This document shows, piece by piece, positions 33,600-45,928 of a stretch of DNA of 64,000 nucleotides. The stretch is taken from positions 8,791,501 to 8,855,500 of the forward strand of contig CM048850.1 of assembly GCA_026545225.1 (NCBI GenBank), in the 5' to 3' direction. The notes under the pieces are model-generated. The model saw only the letters and a program-made list of their open reading frames with translations, made no database searches and was not told the origin of the DNA. The position numbers and the translations under genes are program-made. This stretch comes from Cornus controversa. Lineage: Eukaryota; Streptophyta; Magnoliopsida; Cornales; Cornaceae. The stretch's first letter is position 1. Every line of letters begins with the position of its first letter.

Positions 33600-36073
33600 T
33601 GAGATTAATTGAGTTTAAGCATGTTTAAATTTTTAATTTTTCGTGCTTGGTGATTTTGAGGGTTCTTTGGCGTTTTCATGTACAGGTACAGGACCGATAA
33701 GGTTCCGGGTAAACCGGAAGGAGTTTACAGGCTCTAAGGAGTGGCATAAGGGTAAAAGTGAACTTAGAGGGCCATGAGTGAAGTTTTGGAAAATGAGGGA
33801 GTGTCATTTTGCGATTAAATGAAAGTACAAAAAGGTAGAGGAGCAAAACTTGAAAGTTAGAGGGACCAACTTGCAAAGTCTTGCAAAATATCTAAATGTA
33901 TAGATATATATGTGTATGTATGGACTCAAGTGGGAGAAAAATCTGATTTCTCTTCTCTCTCACCTCTCTTGGTTGGCTCTCTCTCTCCCTCTCCCACCAT
34001 TTTCATTTTTCTTGCTCCATCTTTGATTTTGAAGGCTAAGGAGTTGGATTCGGGTCTTGGACCGAGAAGGATAGTTGTTCTACGTCATATTCTCTACTTT
34101 CTAATCAGAAGAAAGTTCCAATTTGGTGAAGTTTGGAGCTAGAGGATTCTAGGGTTTGGTTTGTTTGGCTTGGATTTTGAGATAGGGGTGTTCTCTCCTT
34201 CCTATCATCGTAACTATAGGATTTCATGTTGATTTTAGGTTGTCTAGCATGTTTAGAAGAGTTATAAAGTTTGTATCTTTGAGTCTTACTCCTCTTCTTA
34301 TGTAATTATATGCTAAACATGTTTTCCATATGTTACATATGATGAATTTGATGTATATAGACATTATATGTGTCCCCTATCGGTATGTGGAAGTATAAGT
34401 ATGAACTATACTTGTATATTGAGCATATATGTTGTATATGTTAGATTGAGAATGCATGTAGTTCATTACAATCATCTATGGACTATAGAGGTTGTGTGTA
34501 CATGTTGAACACCACATGTTTGATAAAATGCATGAAAAAAGACTTCTTCAACAAAATTACATTTGTGTTAATTTCTTGTTAGAGAATGGCATTGCATTGA
34601 TATATGCATGAGATAACATGTTTTAGCATAGAATTAAGTGGCTTATGATGGCCTTGAATTGAACTTGATATGTTCTTGAAATTGTATGTGACTATCATAC
34701 TTGAAACCTATGTGTTTGATTGATGATTTTGGGGGAAGGTCGGAAAAAAACAAGAAGGGCCTGAAGCCCTAGGGTGCAAAGCCCAAAACTTGGCCAAGGT
34801 GGTTTGTCTAGAGCCTCGGGTTAGTAGATTGTAAAATAGAATTTGGATAATTAACCAATGGTACCTATCCTGCAGATCTATGAATACTCCCACATCTACT
34901 TGATTTTGAAATTTTGAATCTTAATTGACTTTGTGCCAAGTCTTGGTTAAATTGTGAATTCATGTTGATGTGTTTGGCTTGTGATAGTCATTGTTAATGC
35001 TTTATGTGATCTTTACATTTATAAGCATTGTAAAATATTCTTGTTATGCATTTATTGCATAGTTAGTTCATTGAAACTATGAGCATTGAGAACATGCCAT
35101 GTAGTAGGTAAGAATGTCGTGATTGCATTTCATGTACATTGCATCGAGTTGATGCATAGGTTGATTTAGGTGTCTAGTATGCATCGAGTTGATGCATAGG
35201 TTGGTTTAGGTGTCTATACTAGACATGTTATTGCTCACCCCCTCCCTACAAACATTTTTCAAATAAGTCACCAGCCATGGACGACGCTTAAGAGCGCTAA
35301 GATTGAAGCACTTGGAGTCTATTTTGAGCTTTTGTGTATGCCATGTTCGGGGCATTTAGAGAAGATTTATATTTTGGATGTGGGACAAGTGAAATTAGGA
35401 CAATGGACATATGTACTTTGTTATTTTAGTTATTGTTTCAATTAACCTTCTCTCTTTTGGACTTCAAAGATATGTAAGTGATGGTATTGGACAAGTTGCA
35501 TTTTTGGTCAAAACTTCGGCAGGGCATAACTCCTTCATTTCAAAACCGAATTGAGCGAGTTTTTATTTTTTTAAATTGGATATTTTTAAACCCTCTATCC
35601 AATGGCATAAATTTCAACTTAAGATTTTTAAACCCTCTATCCAATGGCATAAATTTCAACTTAAGATTCAAATCTTAAATCCGAGTTACCGTAGCTTTTT
35701 AGCTACAACCCGGAAAATGGAAATCATGGTTACCGACCTCTCCAAAAGGTTTAAATTATGTTTTTAAGCTTATTGGGACTATATTAAGGTAAGACAATGG
35801 TCCGAAAAAAATTCGAAACAATTTACGAAAAGTTACTATTTACAAGGGCCGAAAAACCCACTTTAATTATGAAATTGTCCTAAGTGATTCCAAATGATAA
35901 GAACACTGATTAGTTATGCATATTCAATCACTTATATGCATATTGAGTCGCTTCCACGGTTACGAGAATTGATTTGGAAGTTAGTTGTTTCAAGAAGGGT
36001 ATTTTGATCATTTTCACCATTCACTCCCCATTTCCTTCACTCTTCCCCGGGTGCTGGAAATCTGGGCATCACA
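33600..36073 (+). mobile_element. Long Gypsy-type LTR
   Basis: About 2.4 kb, non-coding. A TATA-like stretch (atatatatgtgtatgtatgg) near 33905 and a CT-rich leader from 33945 suggest plus orientation. It contains two internal tandem duplications: 39 bp at about 35145-35220 (gcatcgagttgatgcatagg) and 47 bp at about 35584-35669 (accctctatccaatggcat). It ends gggtgctggaaatctgggcatcaca at 36049-36073. The left boundary is approximate. Confidence 0.65.
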
Positions 36074-37165
36074 GAAGCAAGCCTAAACACACATATAACC
36101 ATTTAAAACATAGAAACGCAACTCACAAACTAAGGCTTATAGCTCAATCTAGAAGAACAAACCCTAAAAATCTTCTAAAAAATTCCGAAATTCGAAATAA
36201 AATAGCCTAAGCTTGCAGACCTTGGGGAGCTCTTCAACTTCCTCTCCTTGGCCCTCAATCAAAACCTATTTTTAAGCCTCCAATTTCTAGAGAGAAGTTC
36301 TAGATCAAGGTTTAGAGAGAAAGATGCAGCTGATGGAAGAGGAGGGAAATTCTGATTTTTTTCTCTCTTATCTATTACATCCACAAATGTTGCCCTAAAA
36401 TGGACAACTTCACACTTTACCCATTTGCCCTCTTAAATTCTCTAGAATCACTAATATGTCCTAATTGACTATAGATTACCCATACTGGAAAATAAACATG
36501 TCACGTGATATTCACACACTTATCATCTTTAATAAAATTACACATATCCTCCTTAAAAGAAATTTCGTCCTCAAATTTTAAAACATACCTCTATCGAAGA
36601 ACAAGTCGGGATACTTCAAACAGACTTTTTGTTCACATTCCCACGTAGCCTCCTCCATCCCATGGTGTCTCCACAATACCTTGACAAGAGGAATGGTCTC
36701 CACAATTTACACTGTCAGGTCTACCATATAATGCATCGAATGGTGCCATTCCAATACTCGATTGGTAGCTATTGTTGTAGGCAAACTCTACCAACAACAA
36801 GTGATCCTCCCAACTACCTCAAAAATCTAGAATGCAGGCATGAAGAATATCTTCCAAAATCTGAATGGTCCTCTTTGACTGCCCACCAGTCTAATGATGA
36901 AAGGTCATACTAAAGAGCAACTCAGTATCAATGGCTGTTTGAAGACTCTGCCAAAACTGTGCCATAAACCAAGGATCTCGATCTAATACTATAGTCAACG
37001 GAATGCCATGAAGCTTCACTATCTCCTCAATATATAGTTTGCTAAGGGCCTCCGCACCATCTGTCACCAGTATAAGGAAGTGCGTCGTCTTAGTTAATCT
37101 GTCAACTATAACCCATACAACATCATGTCCCTACTGCGACCTCGGTAATCCATCGGGTTAGCAAC
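36074..37165 (-). mobile_element. Gypsy (chromovirus-like) integrase fragment with LTR-like leader
   Basis: At about 36560-37160 the minus strand encodes a Gypsy integrase core, read locally as VDRLTKTTHFL, then GIPLTIVLDRDPWF, FWQSLQTAIDTELLFSMTFH and LLLVEFAYNNSYQSSIGMAP. The stretch 36074-36550 reads as a minus-oriented CT-rich leader or LTR. The rest of the element is missing and the frame is broken. It belongs to a different copy from the plus-oriented LTRs on either side. Confidence 0.75.
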
Positions 37166-38095
37166 CCGTAAAGATAGGAAGATAGATATTTAACCCAAGG
37201 GTACTTATCTGGTTACTACGAATGCTCCCTACTCATAGATTGATTTTGAGCTTATTTGACTTTATATTTCAAGTTTTGTTATGAATTGTGATATTCATGG
37301 TTATTGTTTAACTTTTACAGTTGTGAAATGCTTTGTGTTTACTTATGATAAATTAAGCATGTTGGATATGATAAATATATATATATATATATATTGGAGC
37401 ATGATTTGTGCACTATATTGTCGATGTTATGAGCATTGAAAATGTCATGTAGTGTATAGGAATGCTATGACTGCATTTCATGTAGGTTGCATCGAGTCGG
37501 TGCATAGGGGGTTTGGATGTTTCTACTGAGCAGTCGTTGCTCACCCTACAGATGTATCACATTTTTTAGGAAAAAGTGACGAAAAGGATGTTGCCTCGGG
37601 CCTTCTTTTGGGCGCTTTGGACGTTTTTATGGTATATATATATATGCCATGTGTGGGTATTTTGAGAAGAACTATATATTTTGTATGTGGAACGGATGTA
37701 TTAGCATTCTAGACATGGGCACTTTTATATTGTTAAGCAGTGGTCCCATTAATCTTCTCTATGTTGGACAATTGTATATATAAGGATATGGTCGGACAAG
37801 ATACATTTTGATGTGTGTATGTAACAAGGTTATATTTTGGCTTTAATCATGTAAATGTGTTTTAAAAGTCGCTTCCGTGGTATTGAGACTATGTTTGGAT
37901 GAGGGTGGTCTTAAGAGGGGTATTCTGGTAATTTCATCCCATTTTCACACCTAATGTCCTATATTTGTTTCGGTGTCGAAAGTTGGGGTGACAGCTTAGT
38001 ATCAAAGTTTGTTTGTAGTTGTAAGGTGTTGAGGTTTTATTTAATCACCTCCATTTTCCATGCCCTGTCGGGTGTTGGAATTTTGGGGCATGACA
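37166..38095 (+). mobile_element. Gypsy-type LTR fragment ending GGGGCATGACA
   Basis: Related to the 33600-36073 LTR (shared 'catttcatgtaggttgcatcgag' type segment near 37476 and 'gctcaccct' near 37540). It ends ggtgttggaattttggggcatgaca at 38071-38095, where LINE sequence starts at the next base. Confidence 0.65.
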
Positions 38096-38580
38096 CCCTC
38101 GCTCTAGGGCAATGAAGGAGAAGATGATTAACCATTTCCTCTGCTCGCTTACACATATAACACCTATTTGCGAAGATGTGTCCTCTCTTTCTTAAATTAT
38201 CCATGGTCAGAATCTTCCCTATGGATGCCGTCCACACAAAGAAAGCCACCTTCAAAGGAGCTCTAGACCGCCAGATTCCTTTCTAAGGAAAGGACGGACC
38301 ATGACACTTTACGAGCTTCCGATAAAAGACCTAACCTCAAATCTCCCATGGGTCGATCTGGTCCAAACCAACTCATCATTCCCTCTCCCAGGACAAGCCT
38401 GTCCGTAAAGAATGGCCAAAAACTCTGTCATCTCCTCCACCTCCCAATCATGTAAAGATCTCAGAAACTGAATATCCCAGACCAAACGGCCGCCATCAAG
38501 GTTATAGCACTGTGCGACCATAATCTGTCTATCCAAAGCGCAAAGTATAAGATAAAGAGCCCCTTTCAAAAGATACCAAT
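38096..38580 (-). mobile_element. L1-type LINE fragment (zf-RVT region)
   Basis: Minus-strand translation shows AFFVWTASIGKILTMDNLRK and CYMCKRAEEMVNHLLLHCP, plus QIMVAQCYNLDGGRLVWDIQ and the THGRFEVRSF motif. It is homologous to 4640-5090 of the first LINE. It starts exactly at the Gypsy LTR terminus and lacks its own 3' tail, so it is an internal fragment. Confidence 0.8.
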
Positions 38581-39207
38581 AAGATTTCTAACTTCCCATA
38601 TGGTTAAAAAAATATCAATGTGTCCACGAAGATTGTGGTGTAATCATCACTTACCTCCCCTTTTCAAACATTTGTCACTTCAGTACAATCACAAGACCTT
38701 TCATAAAATATAAATGAGAGATCAATGATACAGTCAAAAACCCCAAACGATGTTTATAATGCTCTCCTCCTTATTTTTTGAAATTAAAACCAAAAAAAAA
38801 TAATAATAATGTCATGTCATGTTCCTACACCATTCCAGTTACAGTTATCTTTCTTAAATGATAAATGATATGTGTGGATAGCATTATTTAATTTTTGCTT
38901 GTATTTGATGGGAAGTTTGCAAGGAAAATAATTAAAACTTATTTTCTCATTTGATATACTAAGTTATCAAAACGCCTACTCAAACTTCAAATGAGTCTAG
39001 GCACAAAGTAAATAGGAAATTGTTTTAGGATAAAAAATAAAACATATGCATTATGAAACAAGAAGAAGAAACAGCAGAAAATTTTTTTATTCCAGTGCAT
39101 AATCATTGCAATGGCAAATCTCTTTTATCAATGAGCTTAATGTCAGTAAGATTCGAAGTACGAAGATACAAAAGCAATTCAAAAAAATGCCATATTTGAA
39201 AACAAAC
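38581..39207. other. SEC24 intron 1, first 600 bp, no element recognised
   Basis: AT-rich intronic sequence next to the donor GTTTGTTTTC at 39207. Nothing further supported. Confidence 0.5.
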
Positions 39208-40152
39208 CTGCCGGGGTTGCGTCAGCCATGTCTGTGGCCCATAAGGAGAACCGGAAGGTGGGGATAGGCCTTGAGATGGCACTGAAAATGGTGACGAACC
39301 TGAAGGGGACGGCATACCCTGTGGTCGTGCTGAAAATGGTGAGGAACCTGAAGGGGGTGCCACGCCTTGTGGTGGTGCCGAAAATGATGGAGATGGTTGC
39401 ATAGTACCTGGCAATGCATTAGCAGGTGGACTTCCAACAAGAGGATGCATGTCTGGAACCTGGGAACGAGGCCCAGACAAAAACATTGATGACGGTGGAG
39501 GTCCAACTGGTGGTCGTGGCATACCACCAGCAGGAGGAAAACGGGGTCCACCTTGCAAAGGCCCTGACTCAAACATGGGCGGTCCATTACTAATTGGGCC
39601 TGGGGTACTTGAAGGTGGCATGGGCGAACGGGTCATCAAAGGGGAGGATGCAGGCATGCCAGGACGAGAACCCAGCGGTGCCACAACTTGTACTGAAGAT
39701 GGGAAAGCACCGGGAGGTGACCCAGAAGGGGGAACAGATGAACTCCCCATGGAAGAGGGTAAAGACCCAGGAGGTGGGGGCCTGGACCCAAATGGCGAAG
39801 GCCGAGTAACAGGAGGACCAGAGGGTCCATTGGAATCCACACTTGGGCGCAATGTGGCTTGCAAAAGACCACCAGGAGGCACTGAAGCCCTCGGAAAGAC
39901 ACCTGGTGGAGGTGGGCCAGGATGGGCCATCGGCGACCCCCCTGGAAATGTAGATGAAGGCAGTGCTGATGAAGGAAAAGGTGAGGATTGCTGGCCAAAA
40001 GGAGTCGGAGGCCTGGGGGCACCAGAATTAGCCACTGAATGTGGCGGCAGAGTGGGACGATTCATTTGTAGGTTTTGCATATTATTAACAAGAGAATTGG
40101 GGTTATAATTAGGCGGTGTATTGCCGGGACTAGGTCCCCCAGAAGCTGCCAT
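39208..40152 (-). CDS. SEC24-like COPII coat protein, exon 1 (N-terminal proline-rich arm)
   Basis: 315 codons from ATG at 40150-40152 to the donor at 39207. SEC24 pairs with SEC23 in the inner COPII coat at ER exit sites and selects cargo for budding vesicles. The exon encodes the disordered Pro/Gly/Ser-rich arm typical of the longer plant SEC24-like paralogues: it opens MAASGGPSPGNTPPNYNPNS, has NNMQNLQMNRP near residue 24 (the family motif NMQNLSLNRP), and ends PYGPQTWLTQPRQ. Exon 2 continues Q|VAPPPP in phase, matching the family. Exons 1-4 total 449 codons and cover only the arm and the run-up to the zinc finger. The zinc-finger, trunk, beta, helical and gelsolin domains are not in the window. 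The reading frame is intact across all four exons, which argues for recent or present constraint. Either later introns are very large or the gene is truncated to the left. Confidence 0.88.
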
Positions 40153-40650
40153 TGATAACCAAAATCAAAATCAAAATCAAACCAAAACCAAGATCCTTAC
40201 TTGGTCCTGATATAAATTATGCGTGATTCAGACACCAACAACCCAGACAATGCATTCTGCAAATCATCAACAAAAGAAGAGAGAACCAACAATAAGTAAA
40301 AAAAAAAAAATCGAATGAAAACTCGGCTAAATATAGGGGGAAACACCAAAATCAAATCTTAAACATAAATATATGCATGTATGTGTGTATGTATATCTTT
40401 ATCCAGTATACGTTATACATATATATATACACGTGTATGTGTGCGTGTTTAGGAACCATTTCAGGAAAGAAAAACCAGAAATTGACTCACCTCTTCGTTG
40501 GGACAAAGGAAAAAGTGAAGGAGATGAAGGCAGGTGTTGTGACGGGTCAATTTGGGATCAAAGCAAGCAATGGTCCTTTCTTCCAGATTTGGGCATTAGT
40601 CCGGTCAATTCTTTCCGTGACACAGCGGAGTTGAATTGAATATAAAGCCA
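40153..40650 (-). promoter_or_regulatory. SEC24-like 5' leader with probable leader intron, and promoter
   Basis: A strong donor (GAG|GTGAGT, G at 40490) and an acceptor (TTTGCAG, exon resuming at 40256) predict a 234-bp intron at 40257-40490 within the 5' leader. A CTTTATATTC TATA-like element lies at about 40637-40647 on the minus strand, so transcription may start near 40610. Leader introns are common in plant housekeeping genes. This is inferred from motifs only. Confidence 0.5.
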
Positions 40651-40819
40651 GATCTGATAACTGTCCCACTCTCTTACCACCAATAAAACGCCTGACGACA
40701 GACACAGAAAATCTAGAGACAGGGATCGTTGAGTTTAGAGGAGACTAATAATGATTGTGACTATTTCTAGTGTGAGCGTCTCAGACAGCTGACTGGAATG
40801 CATCCAGTAGTAGTATACC

Positions 40820-41318
40820 TGGCTATGCACAAAAAATTCTCAAATTCAATTGGATTCGGACGCATTTGATCCGATTCGTTAGCTAATAGATTGGTGACGG
40901 ATTAAAAAATTAAAATTCGTTAGTCACAAATCGGATTACAGCCGTTAGTCACAAATCGGATTACAGATTAAAGGGCCAGAAATCCGATCCGATCCGTGAT
41001 TATATATATCTATATAATTAATAATTAGATGTATAATAATATAATATGCTACATATTTACATGGGTAAACCTAAAAACTCAATATATATTATATTTGTTT
41101 ATTTAACAATTGTGTTCAATTGAGATGTGAATTAAAAAGTGTTGTGTTTGTTGATCAATTTTTTTCTTGAAAATTTTGAAGTAAACAAAAAAAATTTAAA
41201 TAGGAGAACTAGCCCAATCCGTCAATTCGATTCGAAACGTTCAATCACGGATCGGATTGGTGGATTGCCACAGATCGGATCGGATTAAATTTTCGCCAAT
41301 CTGATTCGTGGTCAGCCC
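40820..41318. mobile_element. hAT-like MITE with imperfect ends
   Basis: The ends align imperfectly as inverted repeats (ctggctatgcacaaaaaat at left; reverse of the right end tagggctgaccacgaat). Flanks tagtatac and aagtatag match in 6 of 8 positions, as for an old 8-bp hAT duplication. It is rich in 'gatcggatcggatt' strings and carries a 24-bp tandem duplication (gttagtcacaaatcggattacag, about 40918-40964). It is non-coding. Confidence 0.5.
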
Positions 41319-42180
41319 TAAGTATAGCAGGAATAGAAGAAGTCCATGGAATTCAATTCTCTATGTCCTGCCGTGTGGGCTAGTCCACCGATGGCTTGGG
41401 CTTTGGGCTTAGCTTCTGTTTTGGACAATTATCCACATTTCTACCAAATGTTGACACCCAAACATGACTGCCATGTTGGCCTCTCGTGGAAAGGCAATTT
41501 GATAACACATAGGTAATGATGCGGTGGATCAGAAATGGATTAAAAATTGAGAGTGAATAGAGTAGTTGATATAATTTAGGAAGTAGTAGACTAAATGACA
41601 CATGACTGTTACAATCTGAATAGCTTGACTACATATTTGAATTTTGAATTTCAAATGAAGATATAAAAGACATATGACACCATCAAGACTCAATCAGTCA
41701 AAGATATGGCAAATTTGAATTCAAATAGAGATTCTCTTAGTTGATTCTAGGAATTCTTTGCTCGAAGTTAGTGGATAAGAGTCAACTGGTGATTTATGGA
41801 ACTGTTAAGGATTTGAAGTTGATTTATTGGAGATTTTTCAGCTGATTTATTGTAGATTTCTGACTGATTATGTTATATGGTCAATTCTATTGCAGATTTT
41901 TTACTGATTCTGTTGTAGATTTTAAATATAGTTTCATATTCAAAGATCTATGCACAATTTTATGAGATTTCTTTCATTGTAAATTCTATAAATAGCTCAT
42001 TTGTAAGTTATGCAAAAAGTCCAGCACCATCAACAAAATTTTCCTATTCATGTCAATTTATCCTTTCCTATCAATTTACCCTTCCATGTCAATTTAATTT
42101 GATGCACTTTATCATTCCTTGTCATTTTTCTTTTTTGTTAATTTACCTATTCCAGTACCTAAAGTAAATAGTAGGTTTTG
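41319..42180 (+). mobile_element. Possible solo LTR
   Basis: From about 41606 (tgttacaatctg) the sequence has repeated 'gattttt-actgatt' units, then ttctataaatagctcatttg near 41976 as a TATA-like box, followed by a short leader. This layout suits an LTR, but the right end and target duplication were not found. Confidence 0.3.
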
Positions 42181-42533
42181 AAGTGGAAAGTGACTTACAA
42201 TTATCCAAATGGCCTAATGTGATCAGACACATATATTGTGTGACATGATACTAGGGCATCCAATAATTTCTCAGTTCCTAGGAATGCTTTTTCCTGTTCA
42301 AACTACGCAGCTCCTTGTGATTGGCTTTGGATGCATTAATCAATGTGTCTATCGATCATGCTTTTAATTCTTCTTTAAGCCGGCCATTTTTGTTTAATTT
42401 GTTTATTGAAATTTAGCAAAAACAAACAATCATATACAAGAATGTTAGGAAAAAAGTTTTTCAAATGTGACAATTTGCAAATAATTGATGCTTTGTTTAC
42501 TGCAAAAAGTTGACCTTTTTTTTTTCTTGGCAG

Positions 42534-42718
42534 ACGTGAGAAAGATACAACAGATAAGAAGAGATATCATGAAAAGCTAGGACCTGAATATCTAAAGCTC
42601 GTTCATGCCCTTTGTTTCTTGGAAGTAGTTGCCCATGCCCTTGTCGATGCATTGACTCTAATCTATAAGCTGTACTCCCAGTGCACAGAGCACATCAATC
42701 GTTGGTTCCATGACAATT
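42534..42718 (+). pseudogene. Orphan exon-like open block of unknown gene
   Basis: A polypyrimidine tract and cag (gaccttttttttttcttggcag, ending near 42533) precede an open block encoding REKDTTDKKRYHEKLGPEYL, then KLVHALCFLEVVAHALVDAL and ending INRWFHDNC. It runs into a GTATATATA donor-like string inside a TA tract. There is no ATG and no neighbouring exon was recognised. The residue composition and clean splice-like borders suggest a real exon carried here by duplication or a transposon. I do not recognise the family. Confidence 0.45.
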
Positions 42719-42720
42719 GT

Positions 42721-42752
<32 letters not shown>

Positions 42753-43105
42753 GTATATTTGTATCTATATTTATTAAGTTAGGGCAGCTAAATAAAATTT
42801 GATATCTTAGGCGAAAAATAAAAAAGTAACGTTTAAAATATTAATATCAAATAATAATTAATAATTTTTATTTAAAAATTATTTTTTTTACTTTTTGAGA
42901 TGCAAAGTTACTAATTAAATAACTTGATTGTTTATTGTTAAATTTTTACCTAATTTTTTTTTTTGTTACATTTTTATTATTAGTTATAACAAATTTATTG
43001 AGAGTTCTTTTTTTAGATTGAATTATTTTATTTATTTTACTCTTTTTTTTAAGTTTTTCAATATCGTTATTCATATTTTCTATTATACATAATTAATAAT
43101 TTTCC
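42721..43105. other. TA tract and AT-rich DNA, no gene
   Basis: Starts with a (TA)n microsatellite (42721-42747). The remainder is low-complexity AT-rich sequence. Confidence 0.4.
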
Positions 43106-43109
43106 AAAT

Positions 43110-43260
43110 TTTCTTGTAATAGTGTTGATCAGTGCTCTACAGTCCACTGCCCTTAGCATAGTAAAAACTAAGGGAACTCCCAAATGTCTAATGGGAAGAG
43201 ACCCTTTTGTCAAAGCCCAGGATAGATAGAATATTGGCTTCAATATTGGCCCCATATAAC
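43110..43260 (-). mobile_element. LINE reverse-transcriptase scrap
   Basis: Minus-strand translation KGSLPIRHLGVPLVFTMLRA then DCRALINTI matches the conserved end of the L1 reverse transcriptase (family pattern GSLPVRYLGVPL...DC-PL). It is short and isolated, without an end or tail. Confidence 0.75.
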
Positions 43261-43264
43261 ATAG

Positions 43265-43853
43265 TTTGTCTTGTAGCGAACCTATAAAATTTTCCCTTGA
43301 ACTTATGTTATATTTTTTTGTCACATAATATTTCACTAGCATGCTTTCATTTTGTCTAATTCACACCAATTTTATTAGTTATATCACTATCTATTTCTCT
43401 GTCATTTTGTATTATCTAACCTAAGTACCGAAATTGGCTGTTTTGAGTAATTTTTTGATTTTGAGTAAATATTAGAATATGAAAAACTTTTAAACTGATG
43501 TTAGATTTTATTTGATTTATTACATGTCATTGTTAAAAAATATGGTCAGAAAATCTAGAAAAAAATCACTTACATACTAAAAAATTAATTACAAGATTGC
43601 TAGATCAGGATTCTACATAGGATTGATGTAGGATCGATAGGATCGGATCGAGGTTCTATAAAACTAGTATAAAGGTAACTTAAACTAACTTTCTAAATTA
43701 AACTACTTTCAAATAAATAGAGAATAACAATATCATAGAAAAAATAATTAATACTAAAAGAGTAAGACAAATGACAAACACTTAAACTAATTTCTTTATT
43801 CGTCTATGCAAGAACAACAACATAATAGTCAAATAGGAATTCATAGAAGCAAT
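43265..43853. other. No gene seen
   Basis: AT-rich sequence on the left side of the nested LTR element. It includes short repeats 'ggattgatgtaggatcgatag' near 43618. No element ends recognised. Confidence 0.3.
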
Positions 43854-44398
43854 TAAGGTGTTAGAAATAAAGAAAGAAATATTGAATTGAATTGATATTG
43901 TTACTGTGAACAATACATAAAAGGCCTATAAATAGGCACATAATTTTGAAAGCTAAGTAAACTTAGGAAATAAGAAATCCTAGTCCTAGATAGTTTAGGA
44001 GAAGATGTAAGAAACTTATTTGGTTTAGGAAAAGATACATAATCTAACAGCAGATATAATAAGAAATATATAATATAACAGCCCCCACAAACTCAAGGTG
44101 AGTTATATGAAGTCAACTTGAGTTTGAAGACAAAATCTTGAATGCAACTCGCGAAAGTAATCTGGTGATGTTACAAACTGTGGCTGTGAACACATACAAA
44201 GAAACTGTAAAAGAGCGGCTCAGTAGGCAAATGCAACTCATTGGAGCGACGGGAAGACCAAAAGCGGGTAGTTGGAGTGAAAAACTGATTTAAAAATTAG
44301 AAAAGGAGCTCGTTGAAATCAGCGACTTTGACACACAGATACTATGACTCGTGAAAGCAATCTGGTGATGTTATCAATAGTGGGTGCAAACATATACA

Positions 44399-45928
44399 TG
44401 TTGGAGAATTAATCCCCCTTCGTTCGACACAGCGGAAGCATATCATCACATCCACAATCACACATACATATTGGGAGATAATAATCAAACACATTCACGT
44501 ACAACACAATATTTTACATGGTTCACCGGCCCAACTCTAGGGCTACATCCATAGAGAGAGATTTTACTATATTGAGAAGAGAATATACAACATGCGGAAA
44601 ACATGCCTACCACACACTCTTTCACTCTCTCTTTGCATCTTCCTCCCGGAATTACATATACCCTCTGCTCTCCTCACAACACTCACCAACCCTTTACATC
44701 TCTCCTCTTTCTCTCTCTCTTCCTTTAACCTTACCTCTATTTACAAAGTCTCCAAAATTAATTCTTTCTTGAACAAGGATTCTCATACCTTGTCTAACAA
44801 GAAATGTACCAATTCAATCACAACTCTAAAATAGATGTATACAACATTCTCTCCAAGTCTTCAGCCTTGCTTCACAAGTCTTCAGGCTTCCAAAATGGGA
44901 AAGGAAACTGTCACAACTGAATTTGAGCCACAAACCCAACAATCTCAACCTTGGCTCAAATTCCATCAATGCGCTTCTCCATAGCCCCATATCGACTGAA
45001 GATTCCTCCACCTCGAACTGAACTCCATCACATTATCCCCATTGGTGTTCAATTGCTCACGTATGATAACCCACCAATCAATCATCATCATCATCTCTAA
45101 CCCCACACTTTCTTCTTTTCTCACTCACTATTTTTCTGGACCGAAAACAGCAAACCTCCATGCTTCATACCATTATCTTGCTCCATCTTGAAAATGAGCA
45201 TCCTTCGGCTTATCTCAAGACTTGTTCCTCACGGGCTTCACACTGCCACATTCTTGTATGTTCATCAACTCTGATTATATCTCCATAAGTCTTAACGATC
45301 AACCTTCTGCTCTGACACAACACCAATCTTTGGCTCTGATCTTCAAGACCAACTACAGGCTTTGACCCACCTTTGGCTCTAATACCAATTGTTGGGGAAT
45401 TAATCCCCCGTCGTTCAACACAGCGAAAACATATCATCACATCCACAATCACACAAACATGTAAGGAGATAATAATCAAACACATCCACGTACAACACAA
45501 TATTATATGGTTCACCCAACTCTAGGGCTACGTCTATGGAGAGAGATTTTACTATATTGAGAAGAGAATATACAGCACGCAAAAATTATGCCTACCACAA
45601 ACACTCTTCCACTCTCTCTTGGCATCTTCCCCCCAGAATTACATATACCCTCTCCTCTCCTCACAACACTCACCAACCCTTTACATCTTTCCTCTTTCTC
45701 TCTCTCTTCCTTTAACCCTGCCTCTATTTACAAAGTCTCTAAAATTAATTCTTTCTTGAACAAGTATTCTCATACCTTGTCTAACAAAAAGTTACCAATG
45801 AAATCACAACTCTAAAATAGATGTATTCAACTTTCTCTCCAAGTCTTCAGCCTTGCTCCACAAGTCTTCAGGCTTCCAAAATAGAAAAGAAAAATGTCGT
45901 AACTGAATTTGAGCCACAAACCCAACAA
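44399..45928 (-). mobile_element. Small LTR retroelement (TRIM/SMART-like), complete structure
   Basis: Two closely similar LTRs, 44399-44941 (543 bp) and 45390-45927 (538 bp), starting tgttgg and ending cccaaca, enclose only 448 bp without a coding region. The primer site tggtattagagcc (complementary strand, just left of 45390) resembles the tRNA-Met type and sets minus orientation. ATACA flanks both sides (44394-44398 and 45929-45933). It interrupts one copy of a tandem repeat inside the Copia-type element. The LTRs differ at a modest number of sites, so the insertion is not very recent. Confidence 0.88.

Noticed and set aside
39222-40022. Further His/Leu-rich minus-strand frames within SEC24 exon 1
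   Set aside because: Off-frame readings of the same proline-rich exon, with no independent domain.
39449-40108. 219-codon plus-strand open frame, Gly-rich
   Set aside because: Exact antisense of SEC24 exon 1. The Pro/Gly-rich codons leave several frames open, and the minus frame carries the family motifs, ATG and splice donor.
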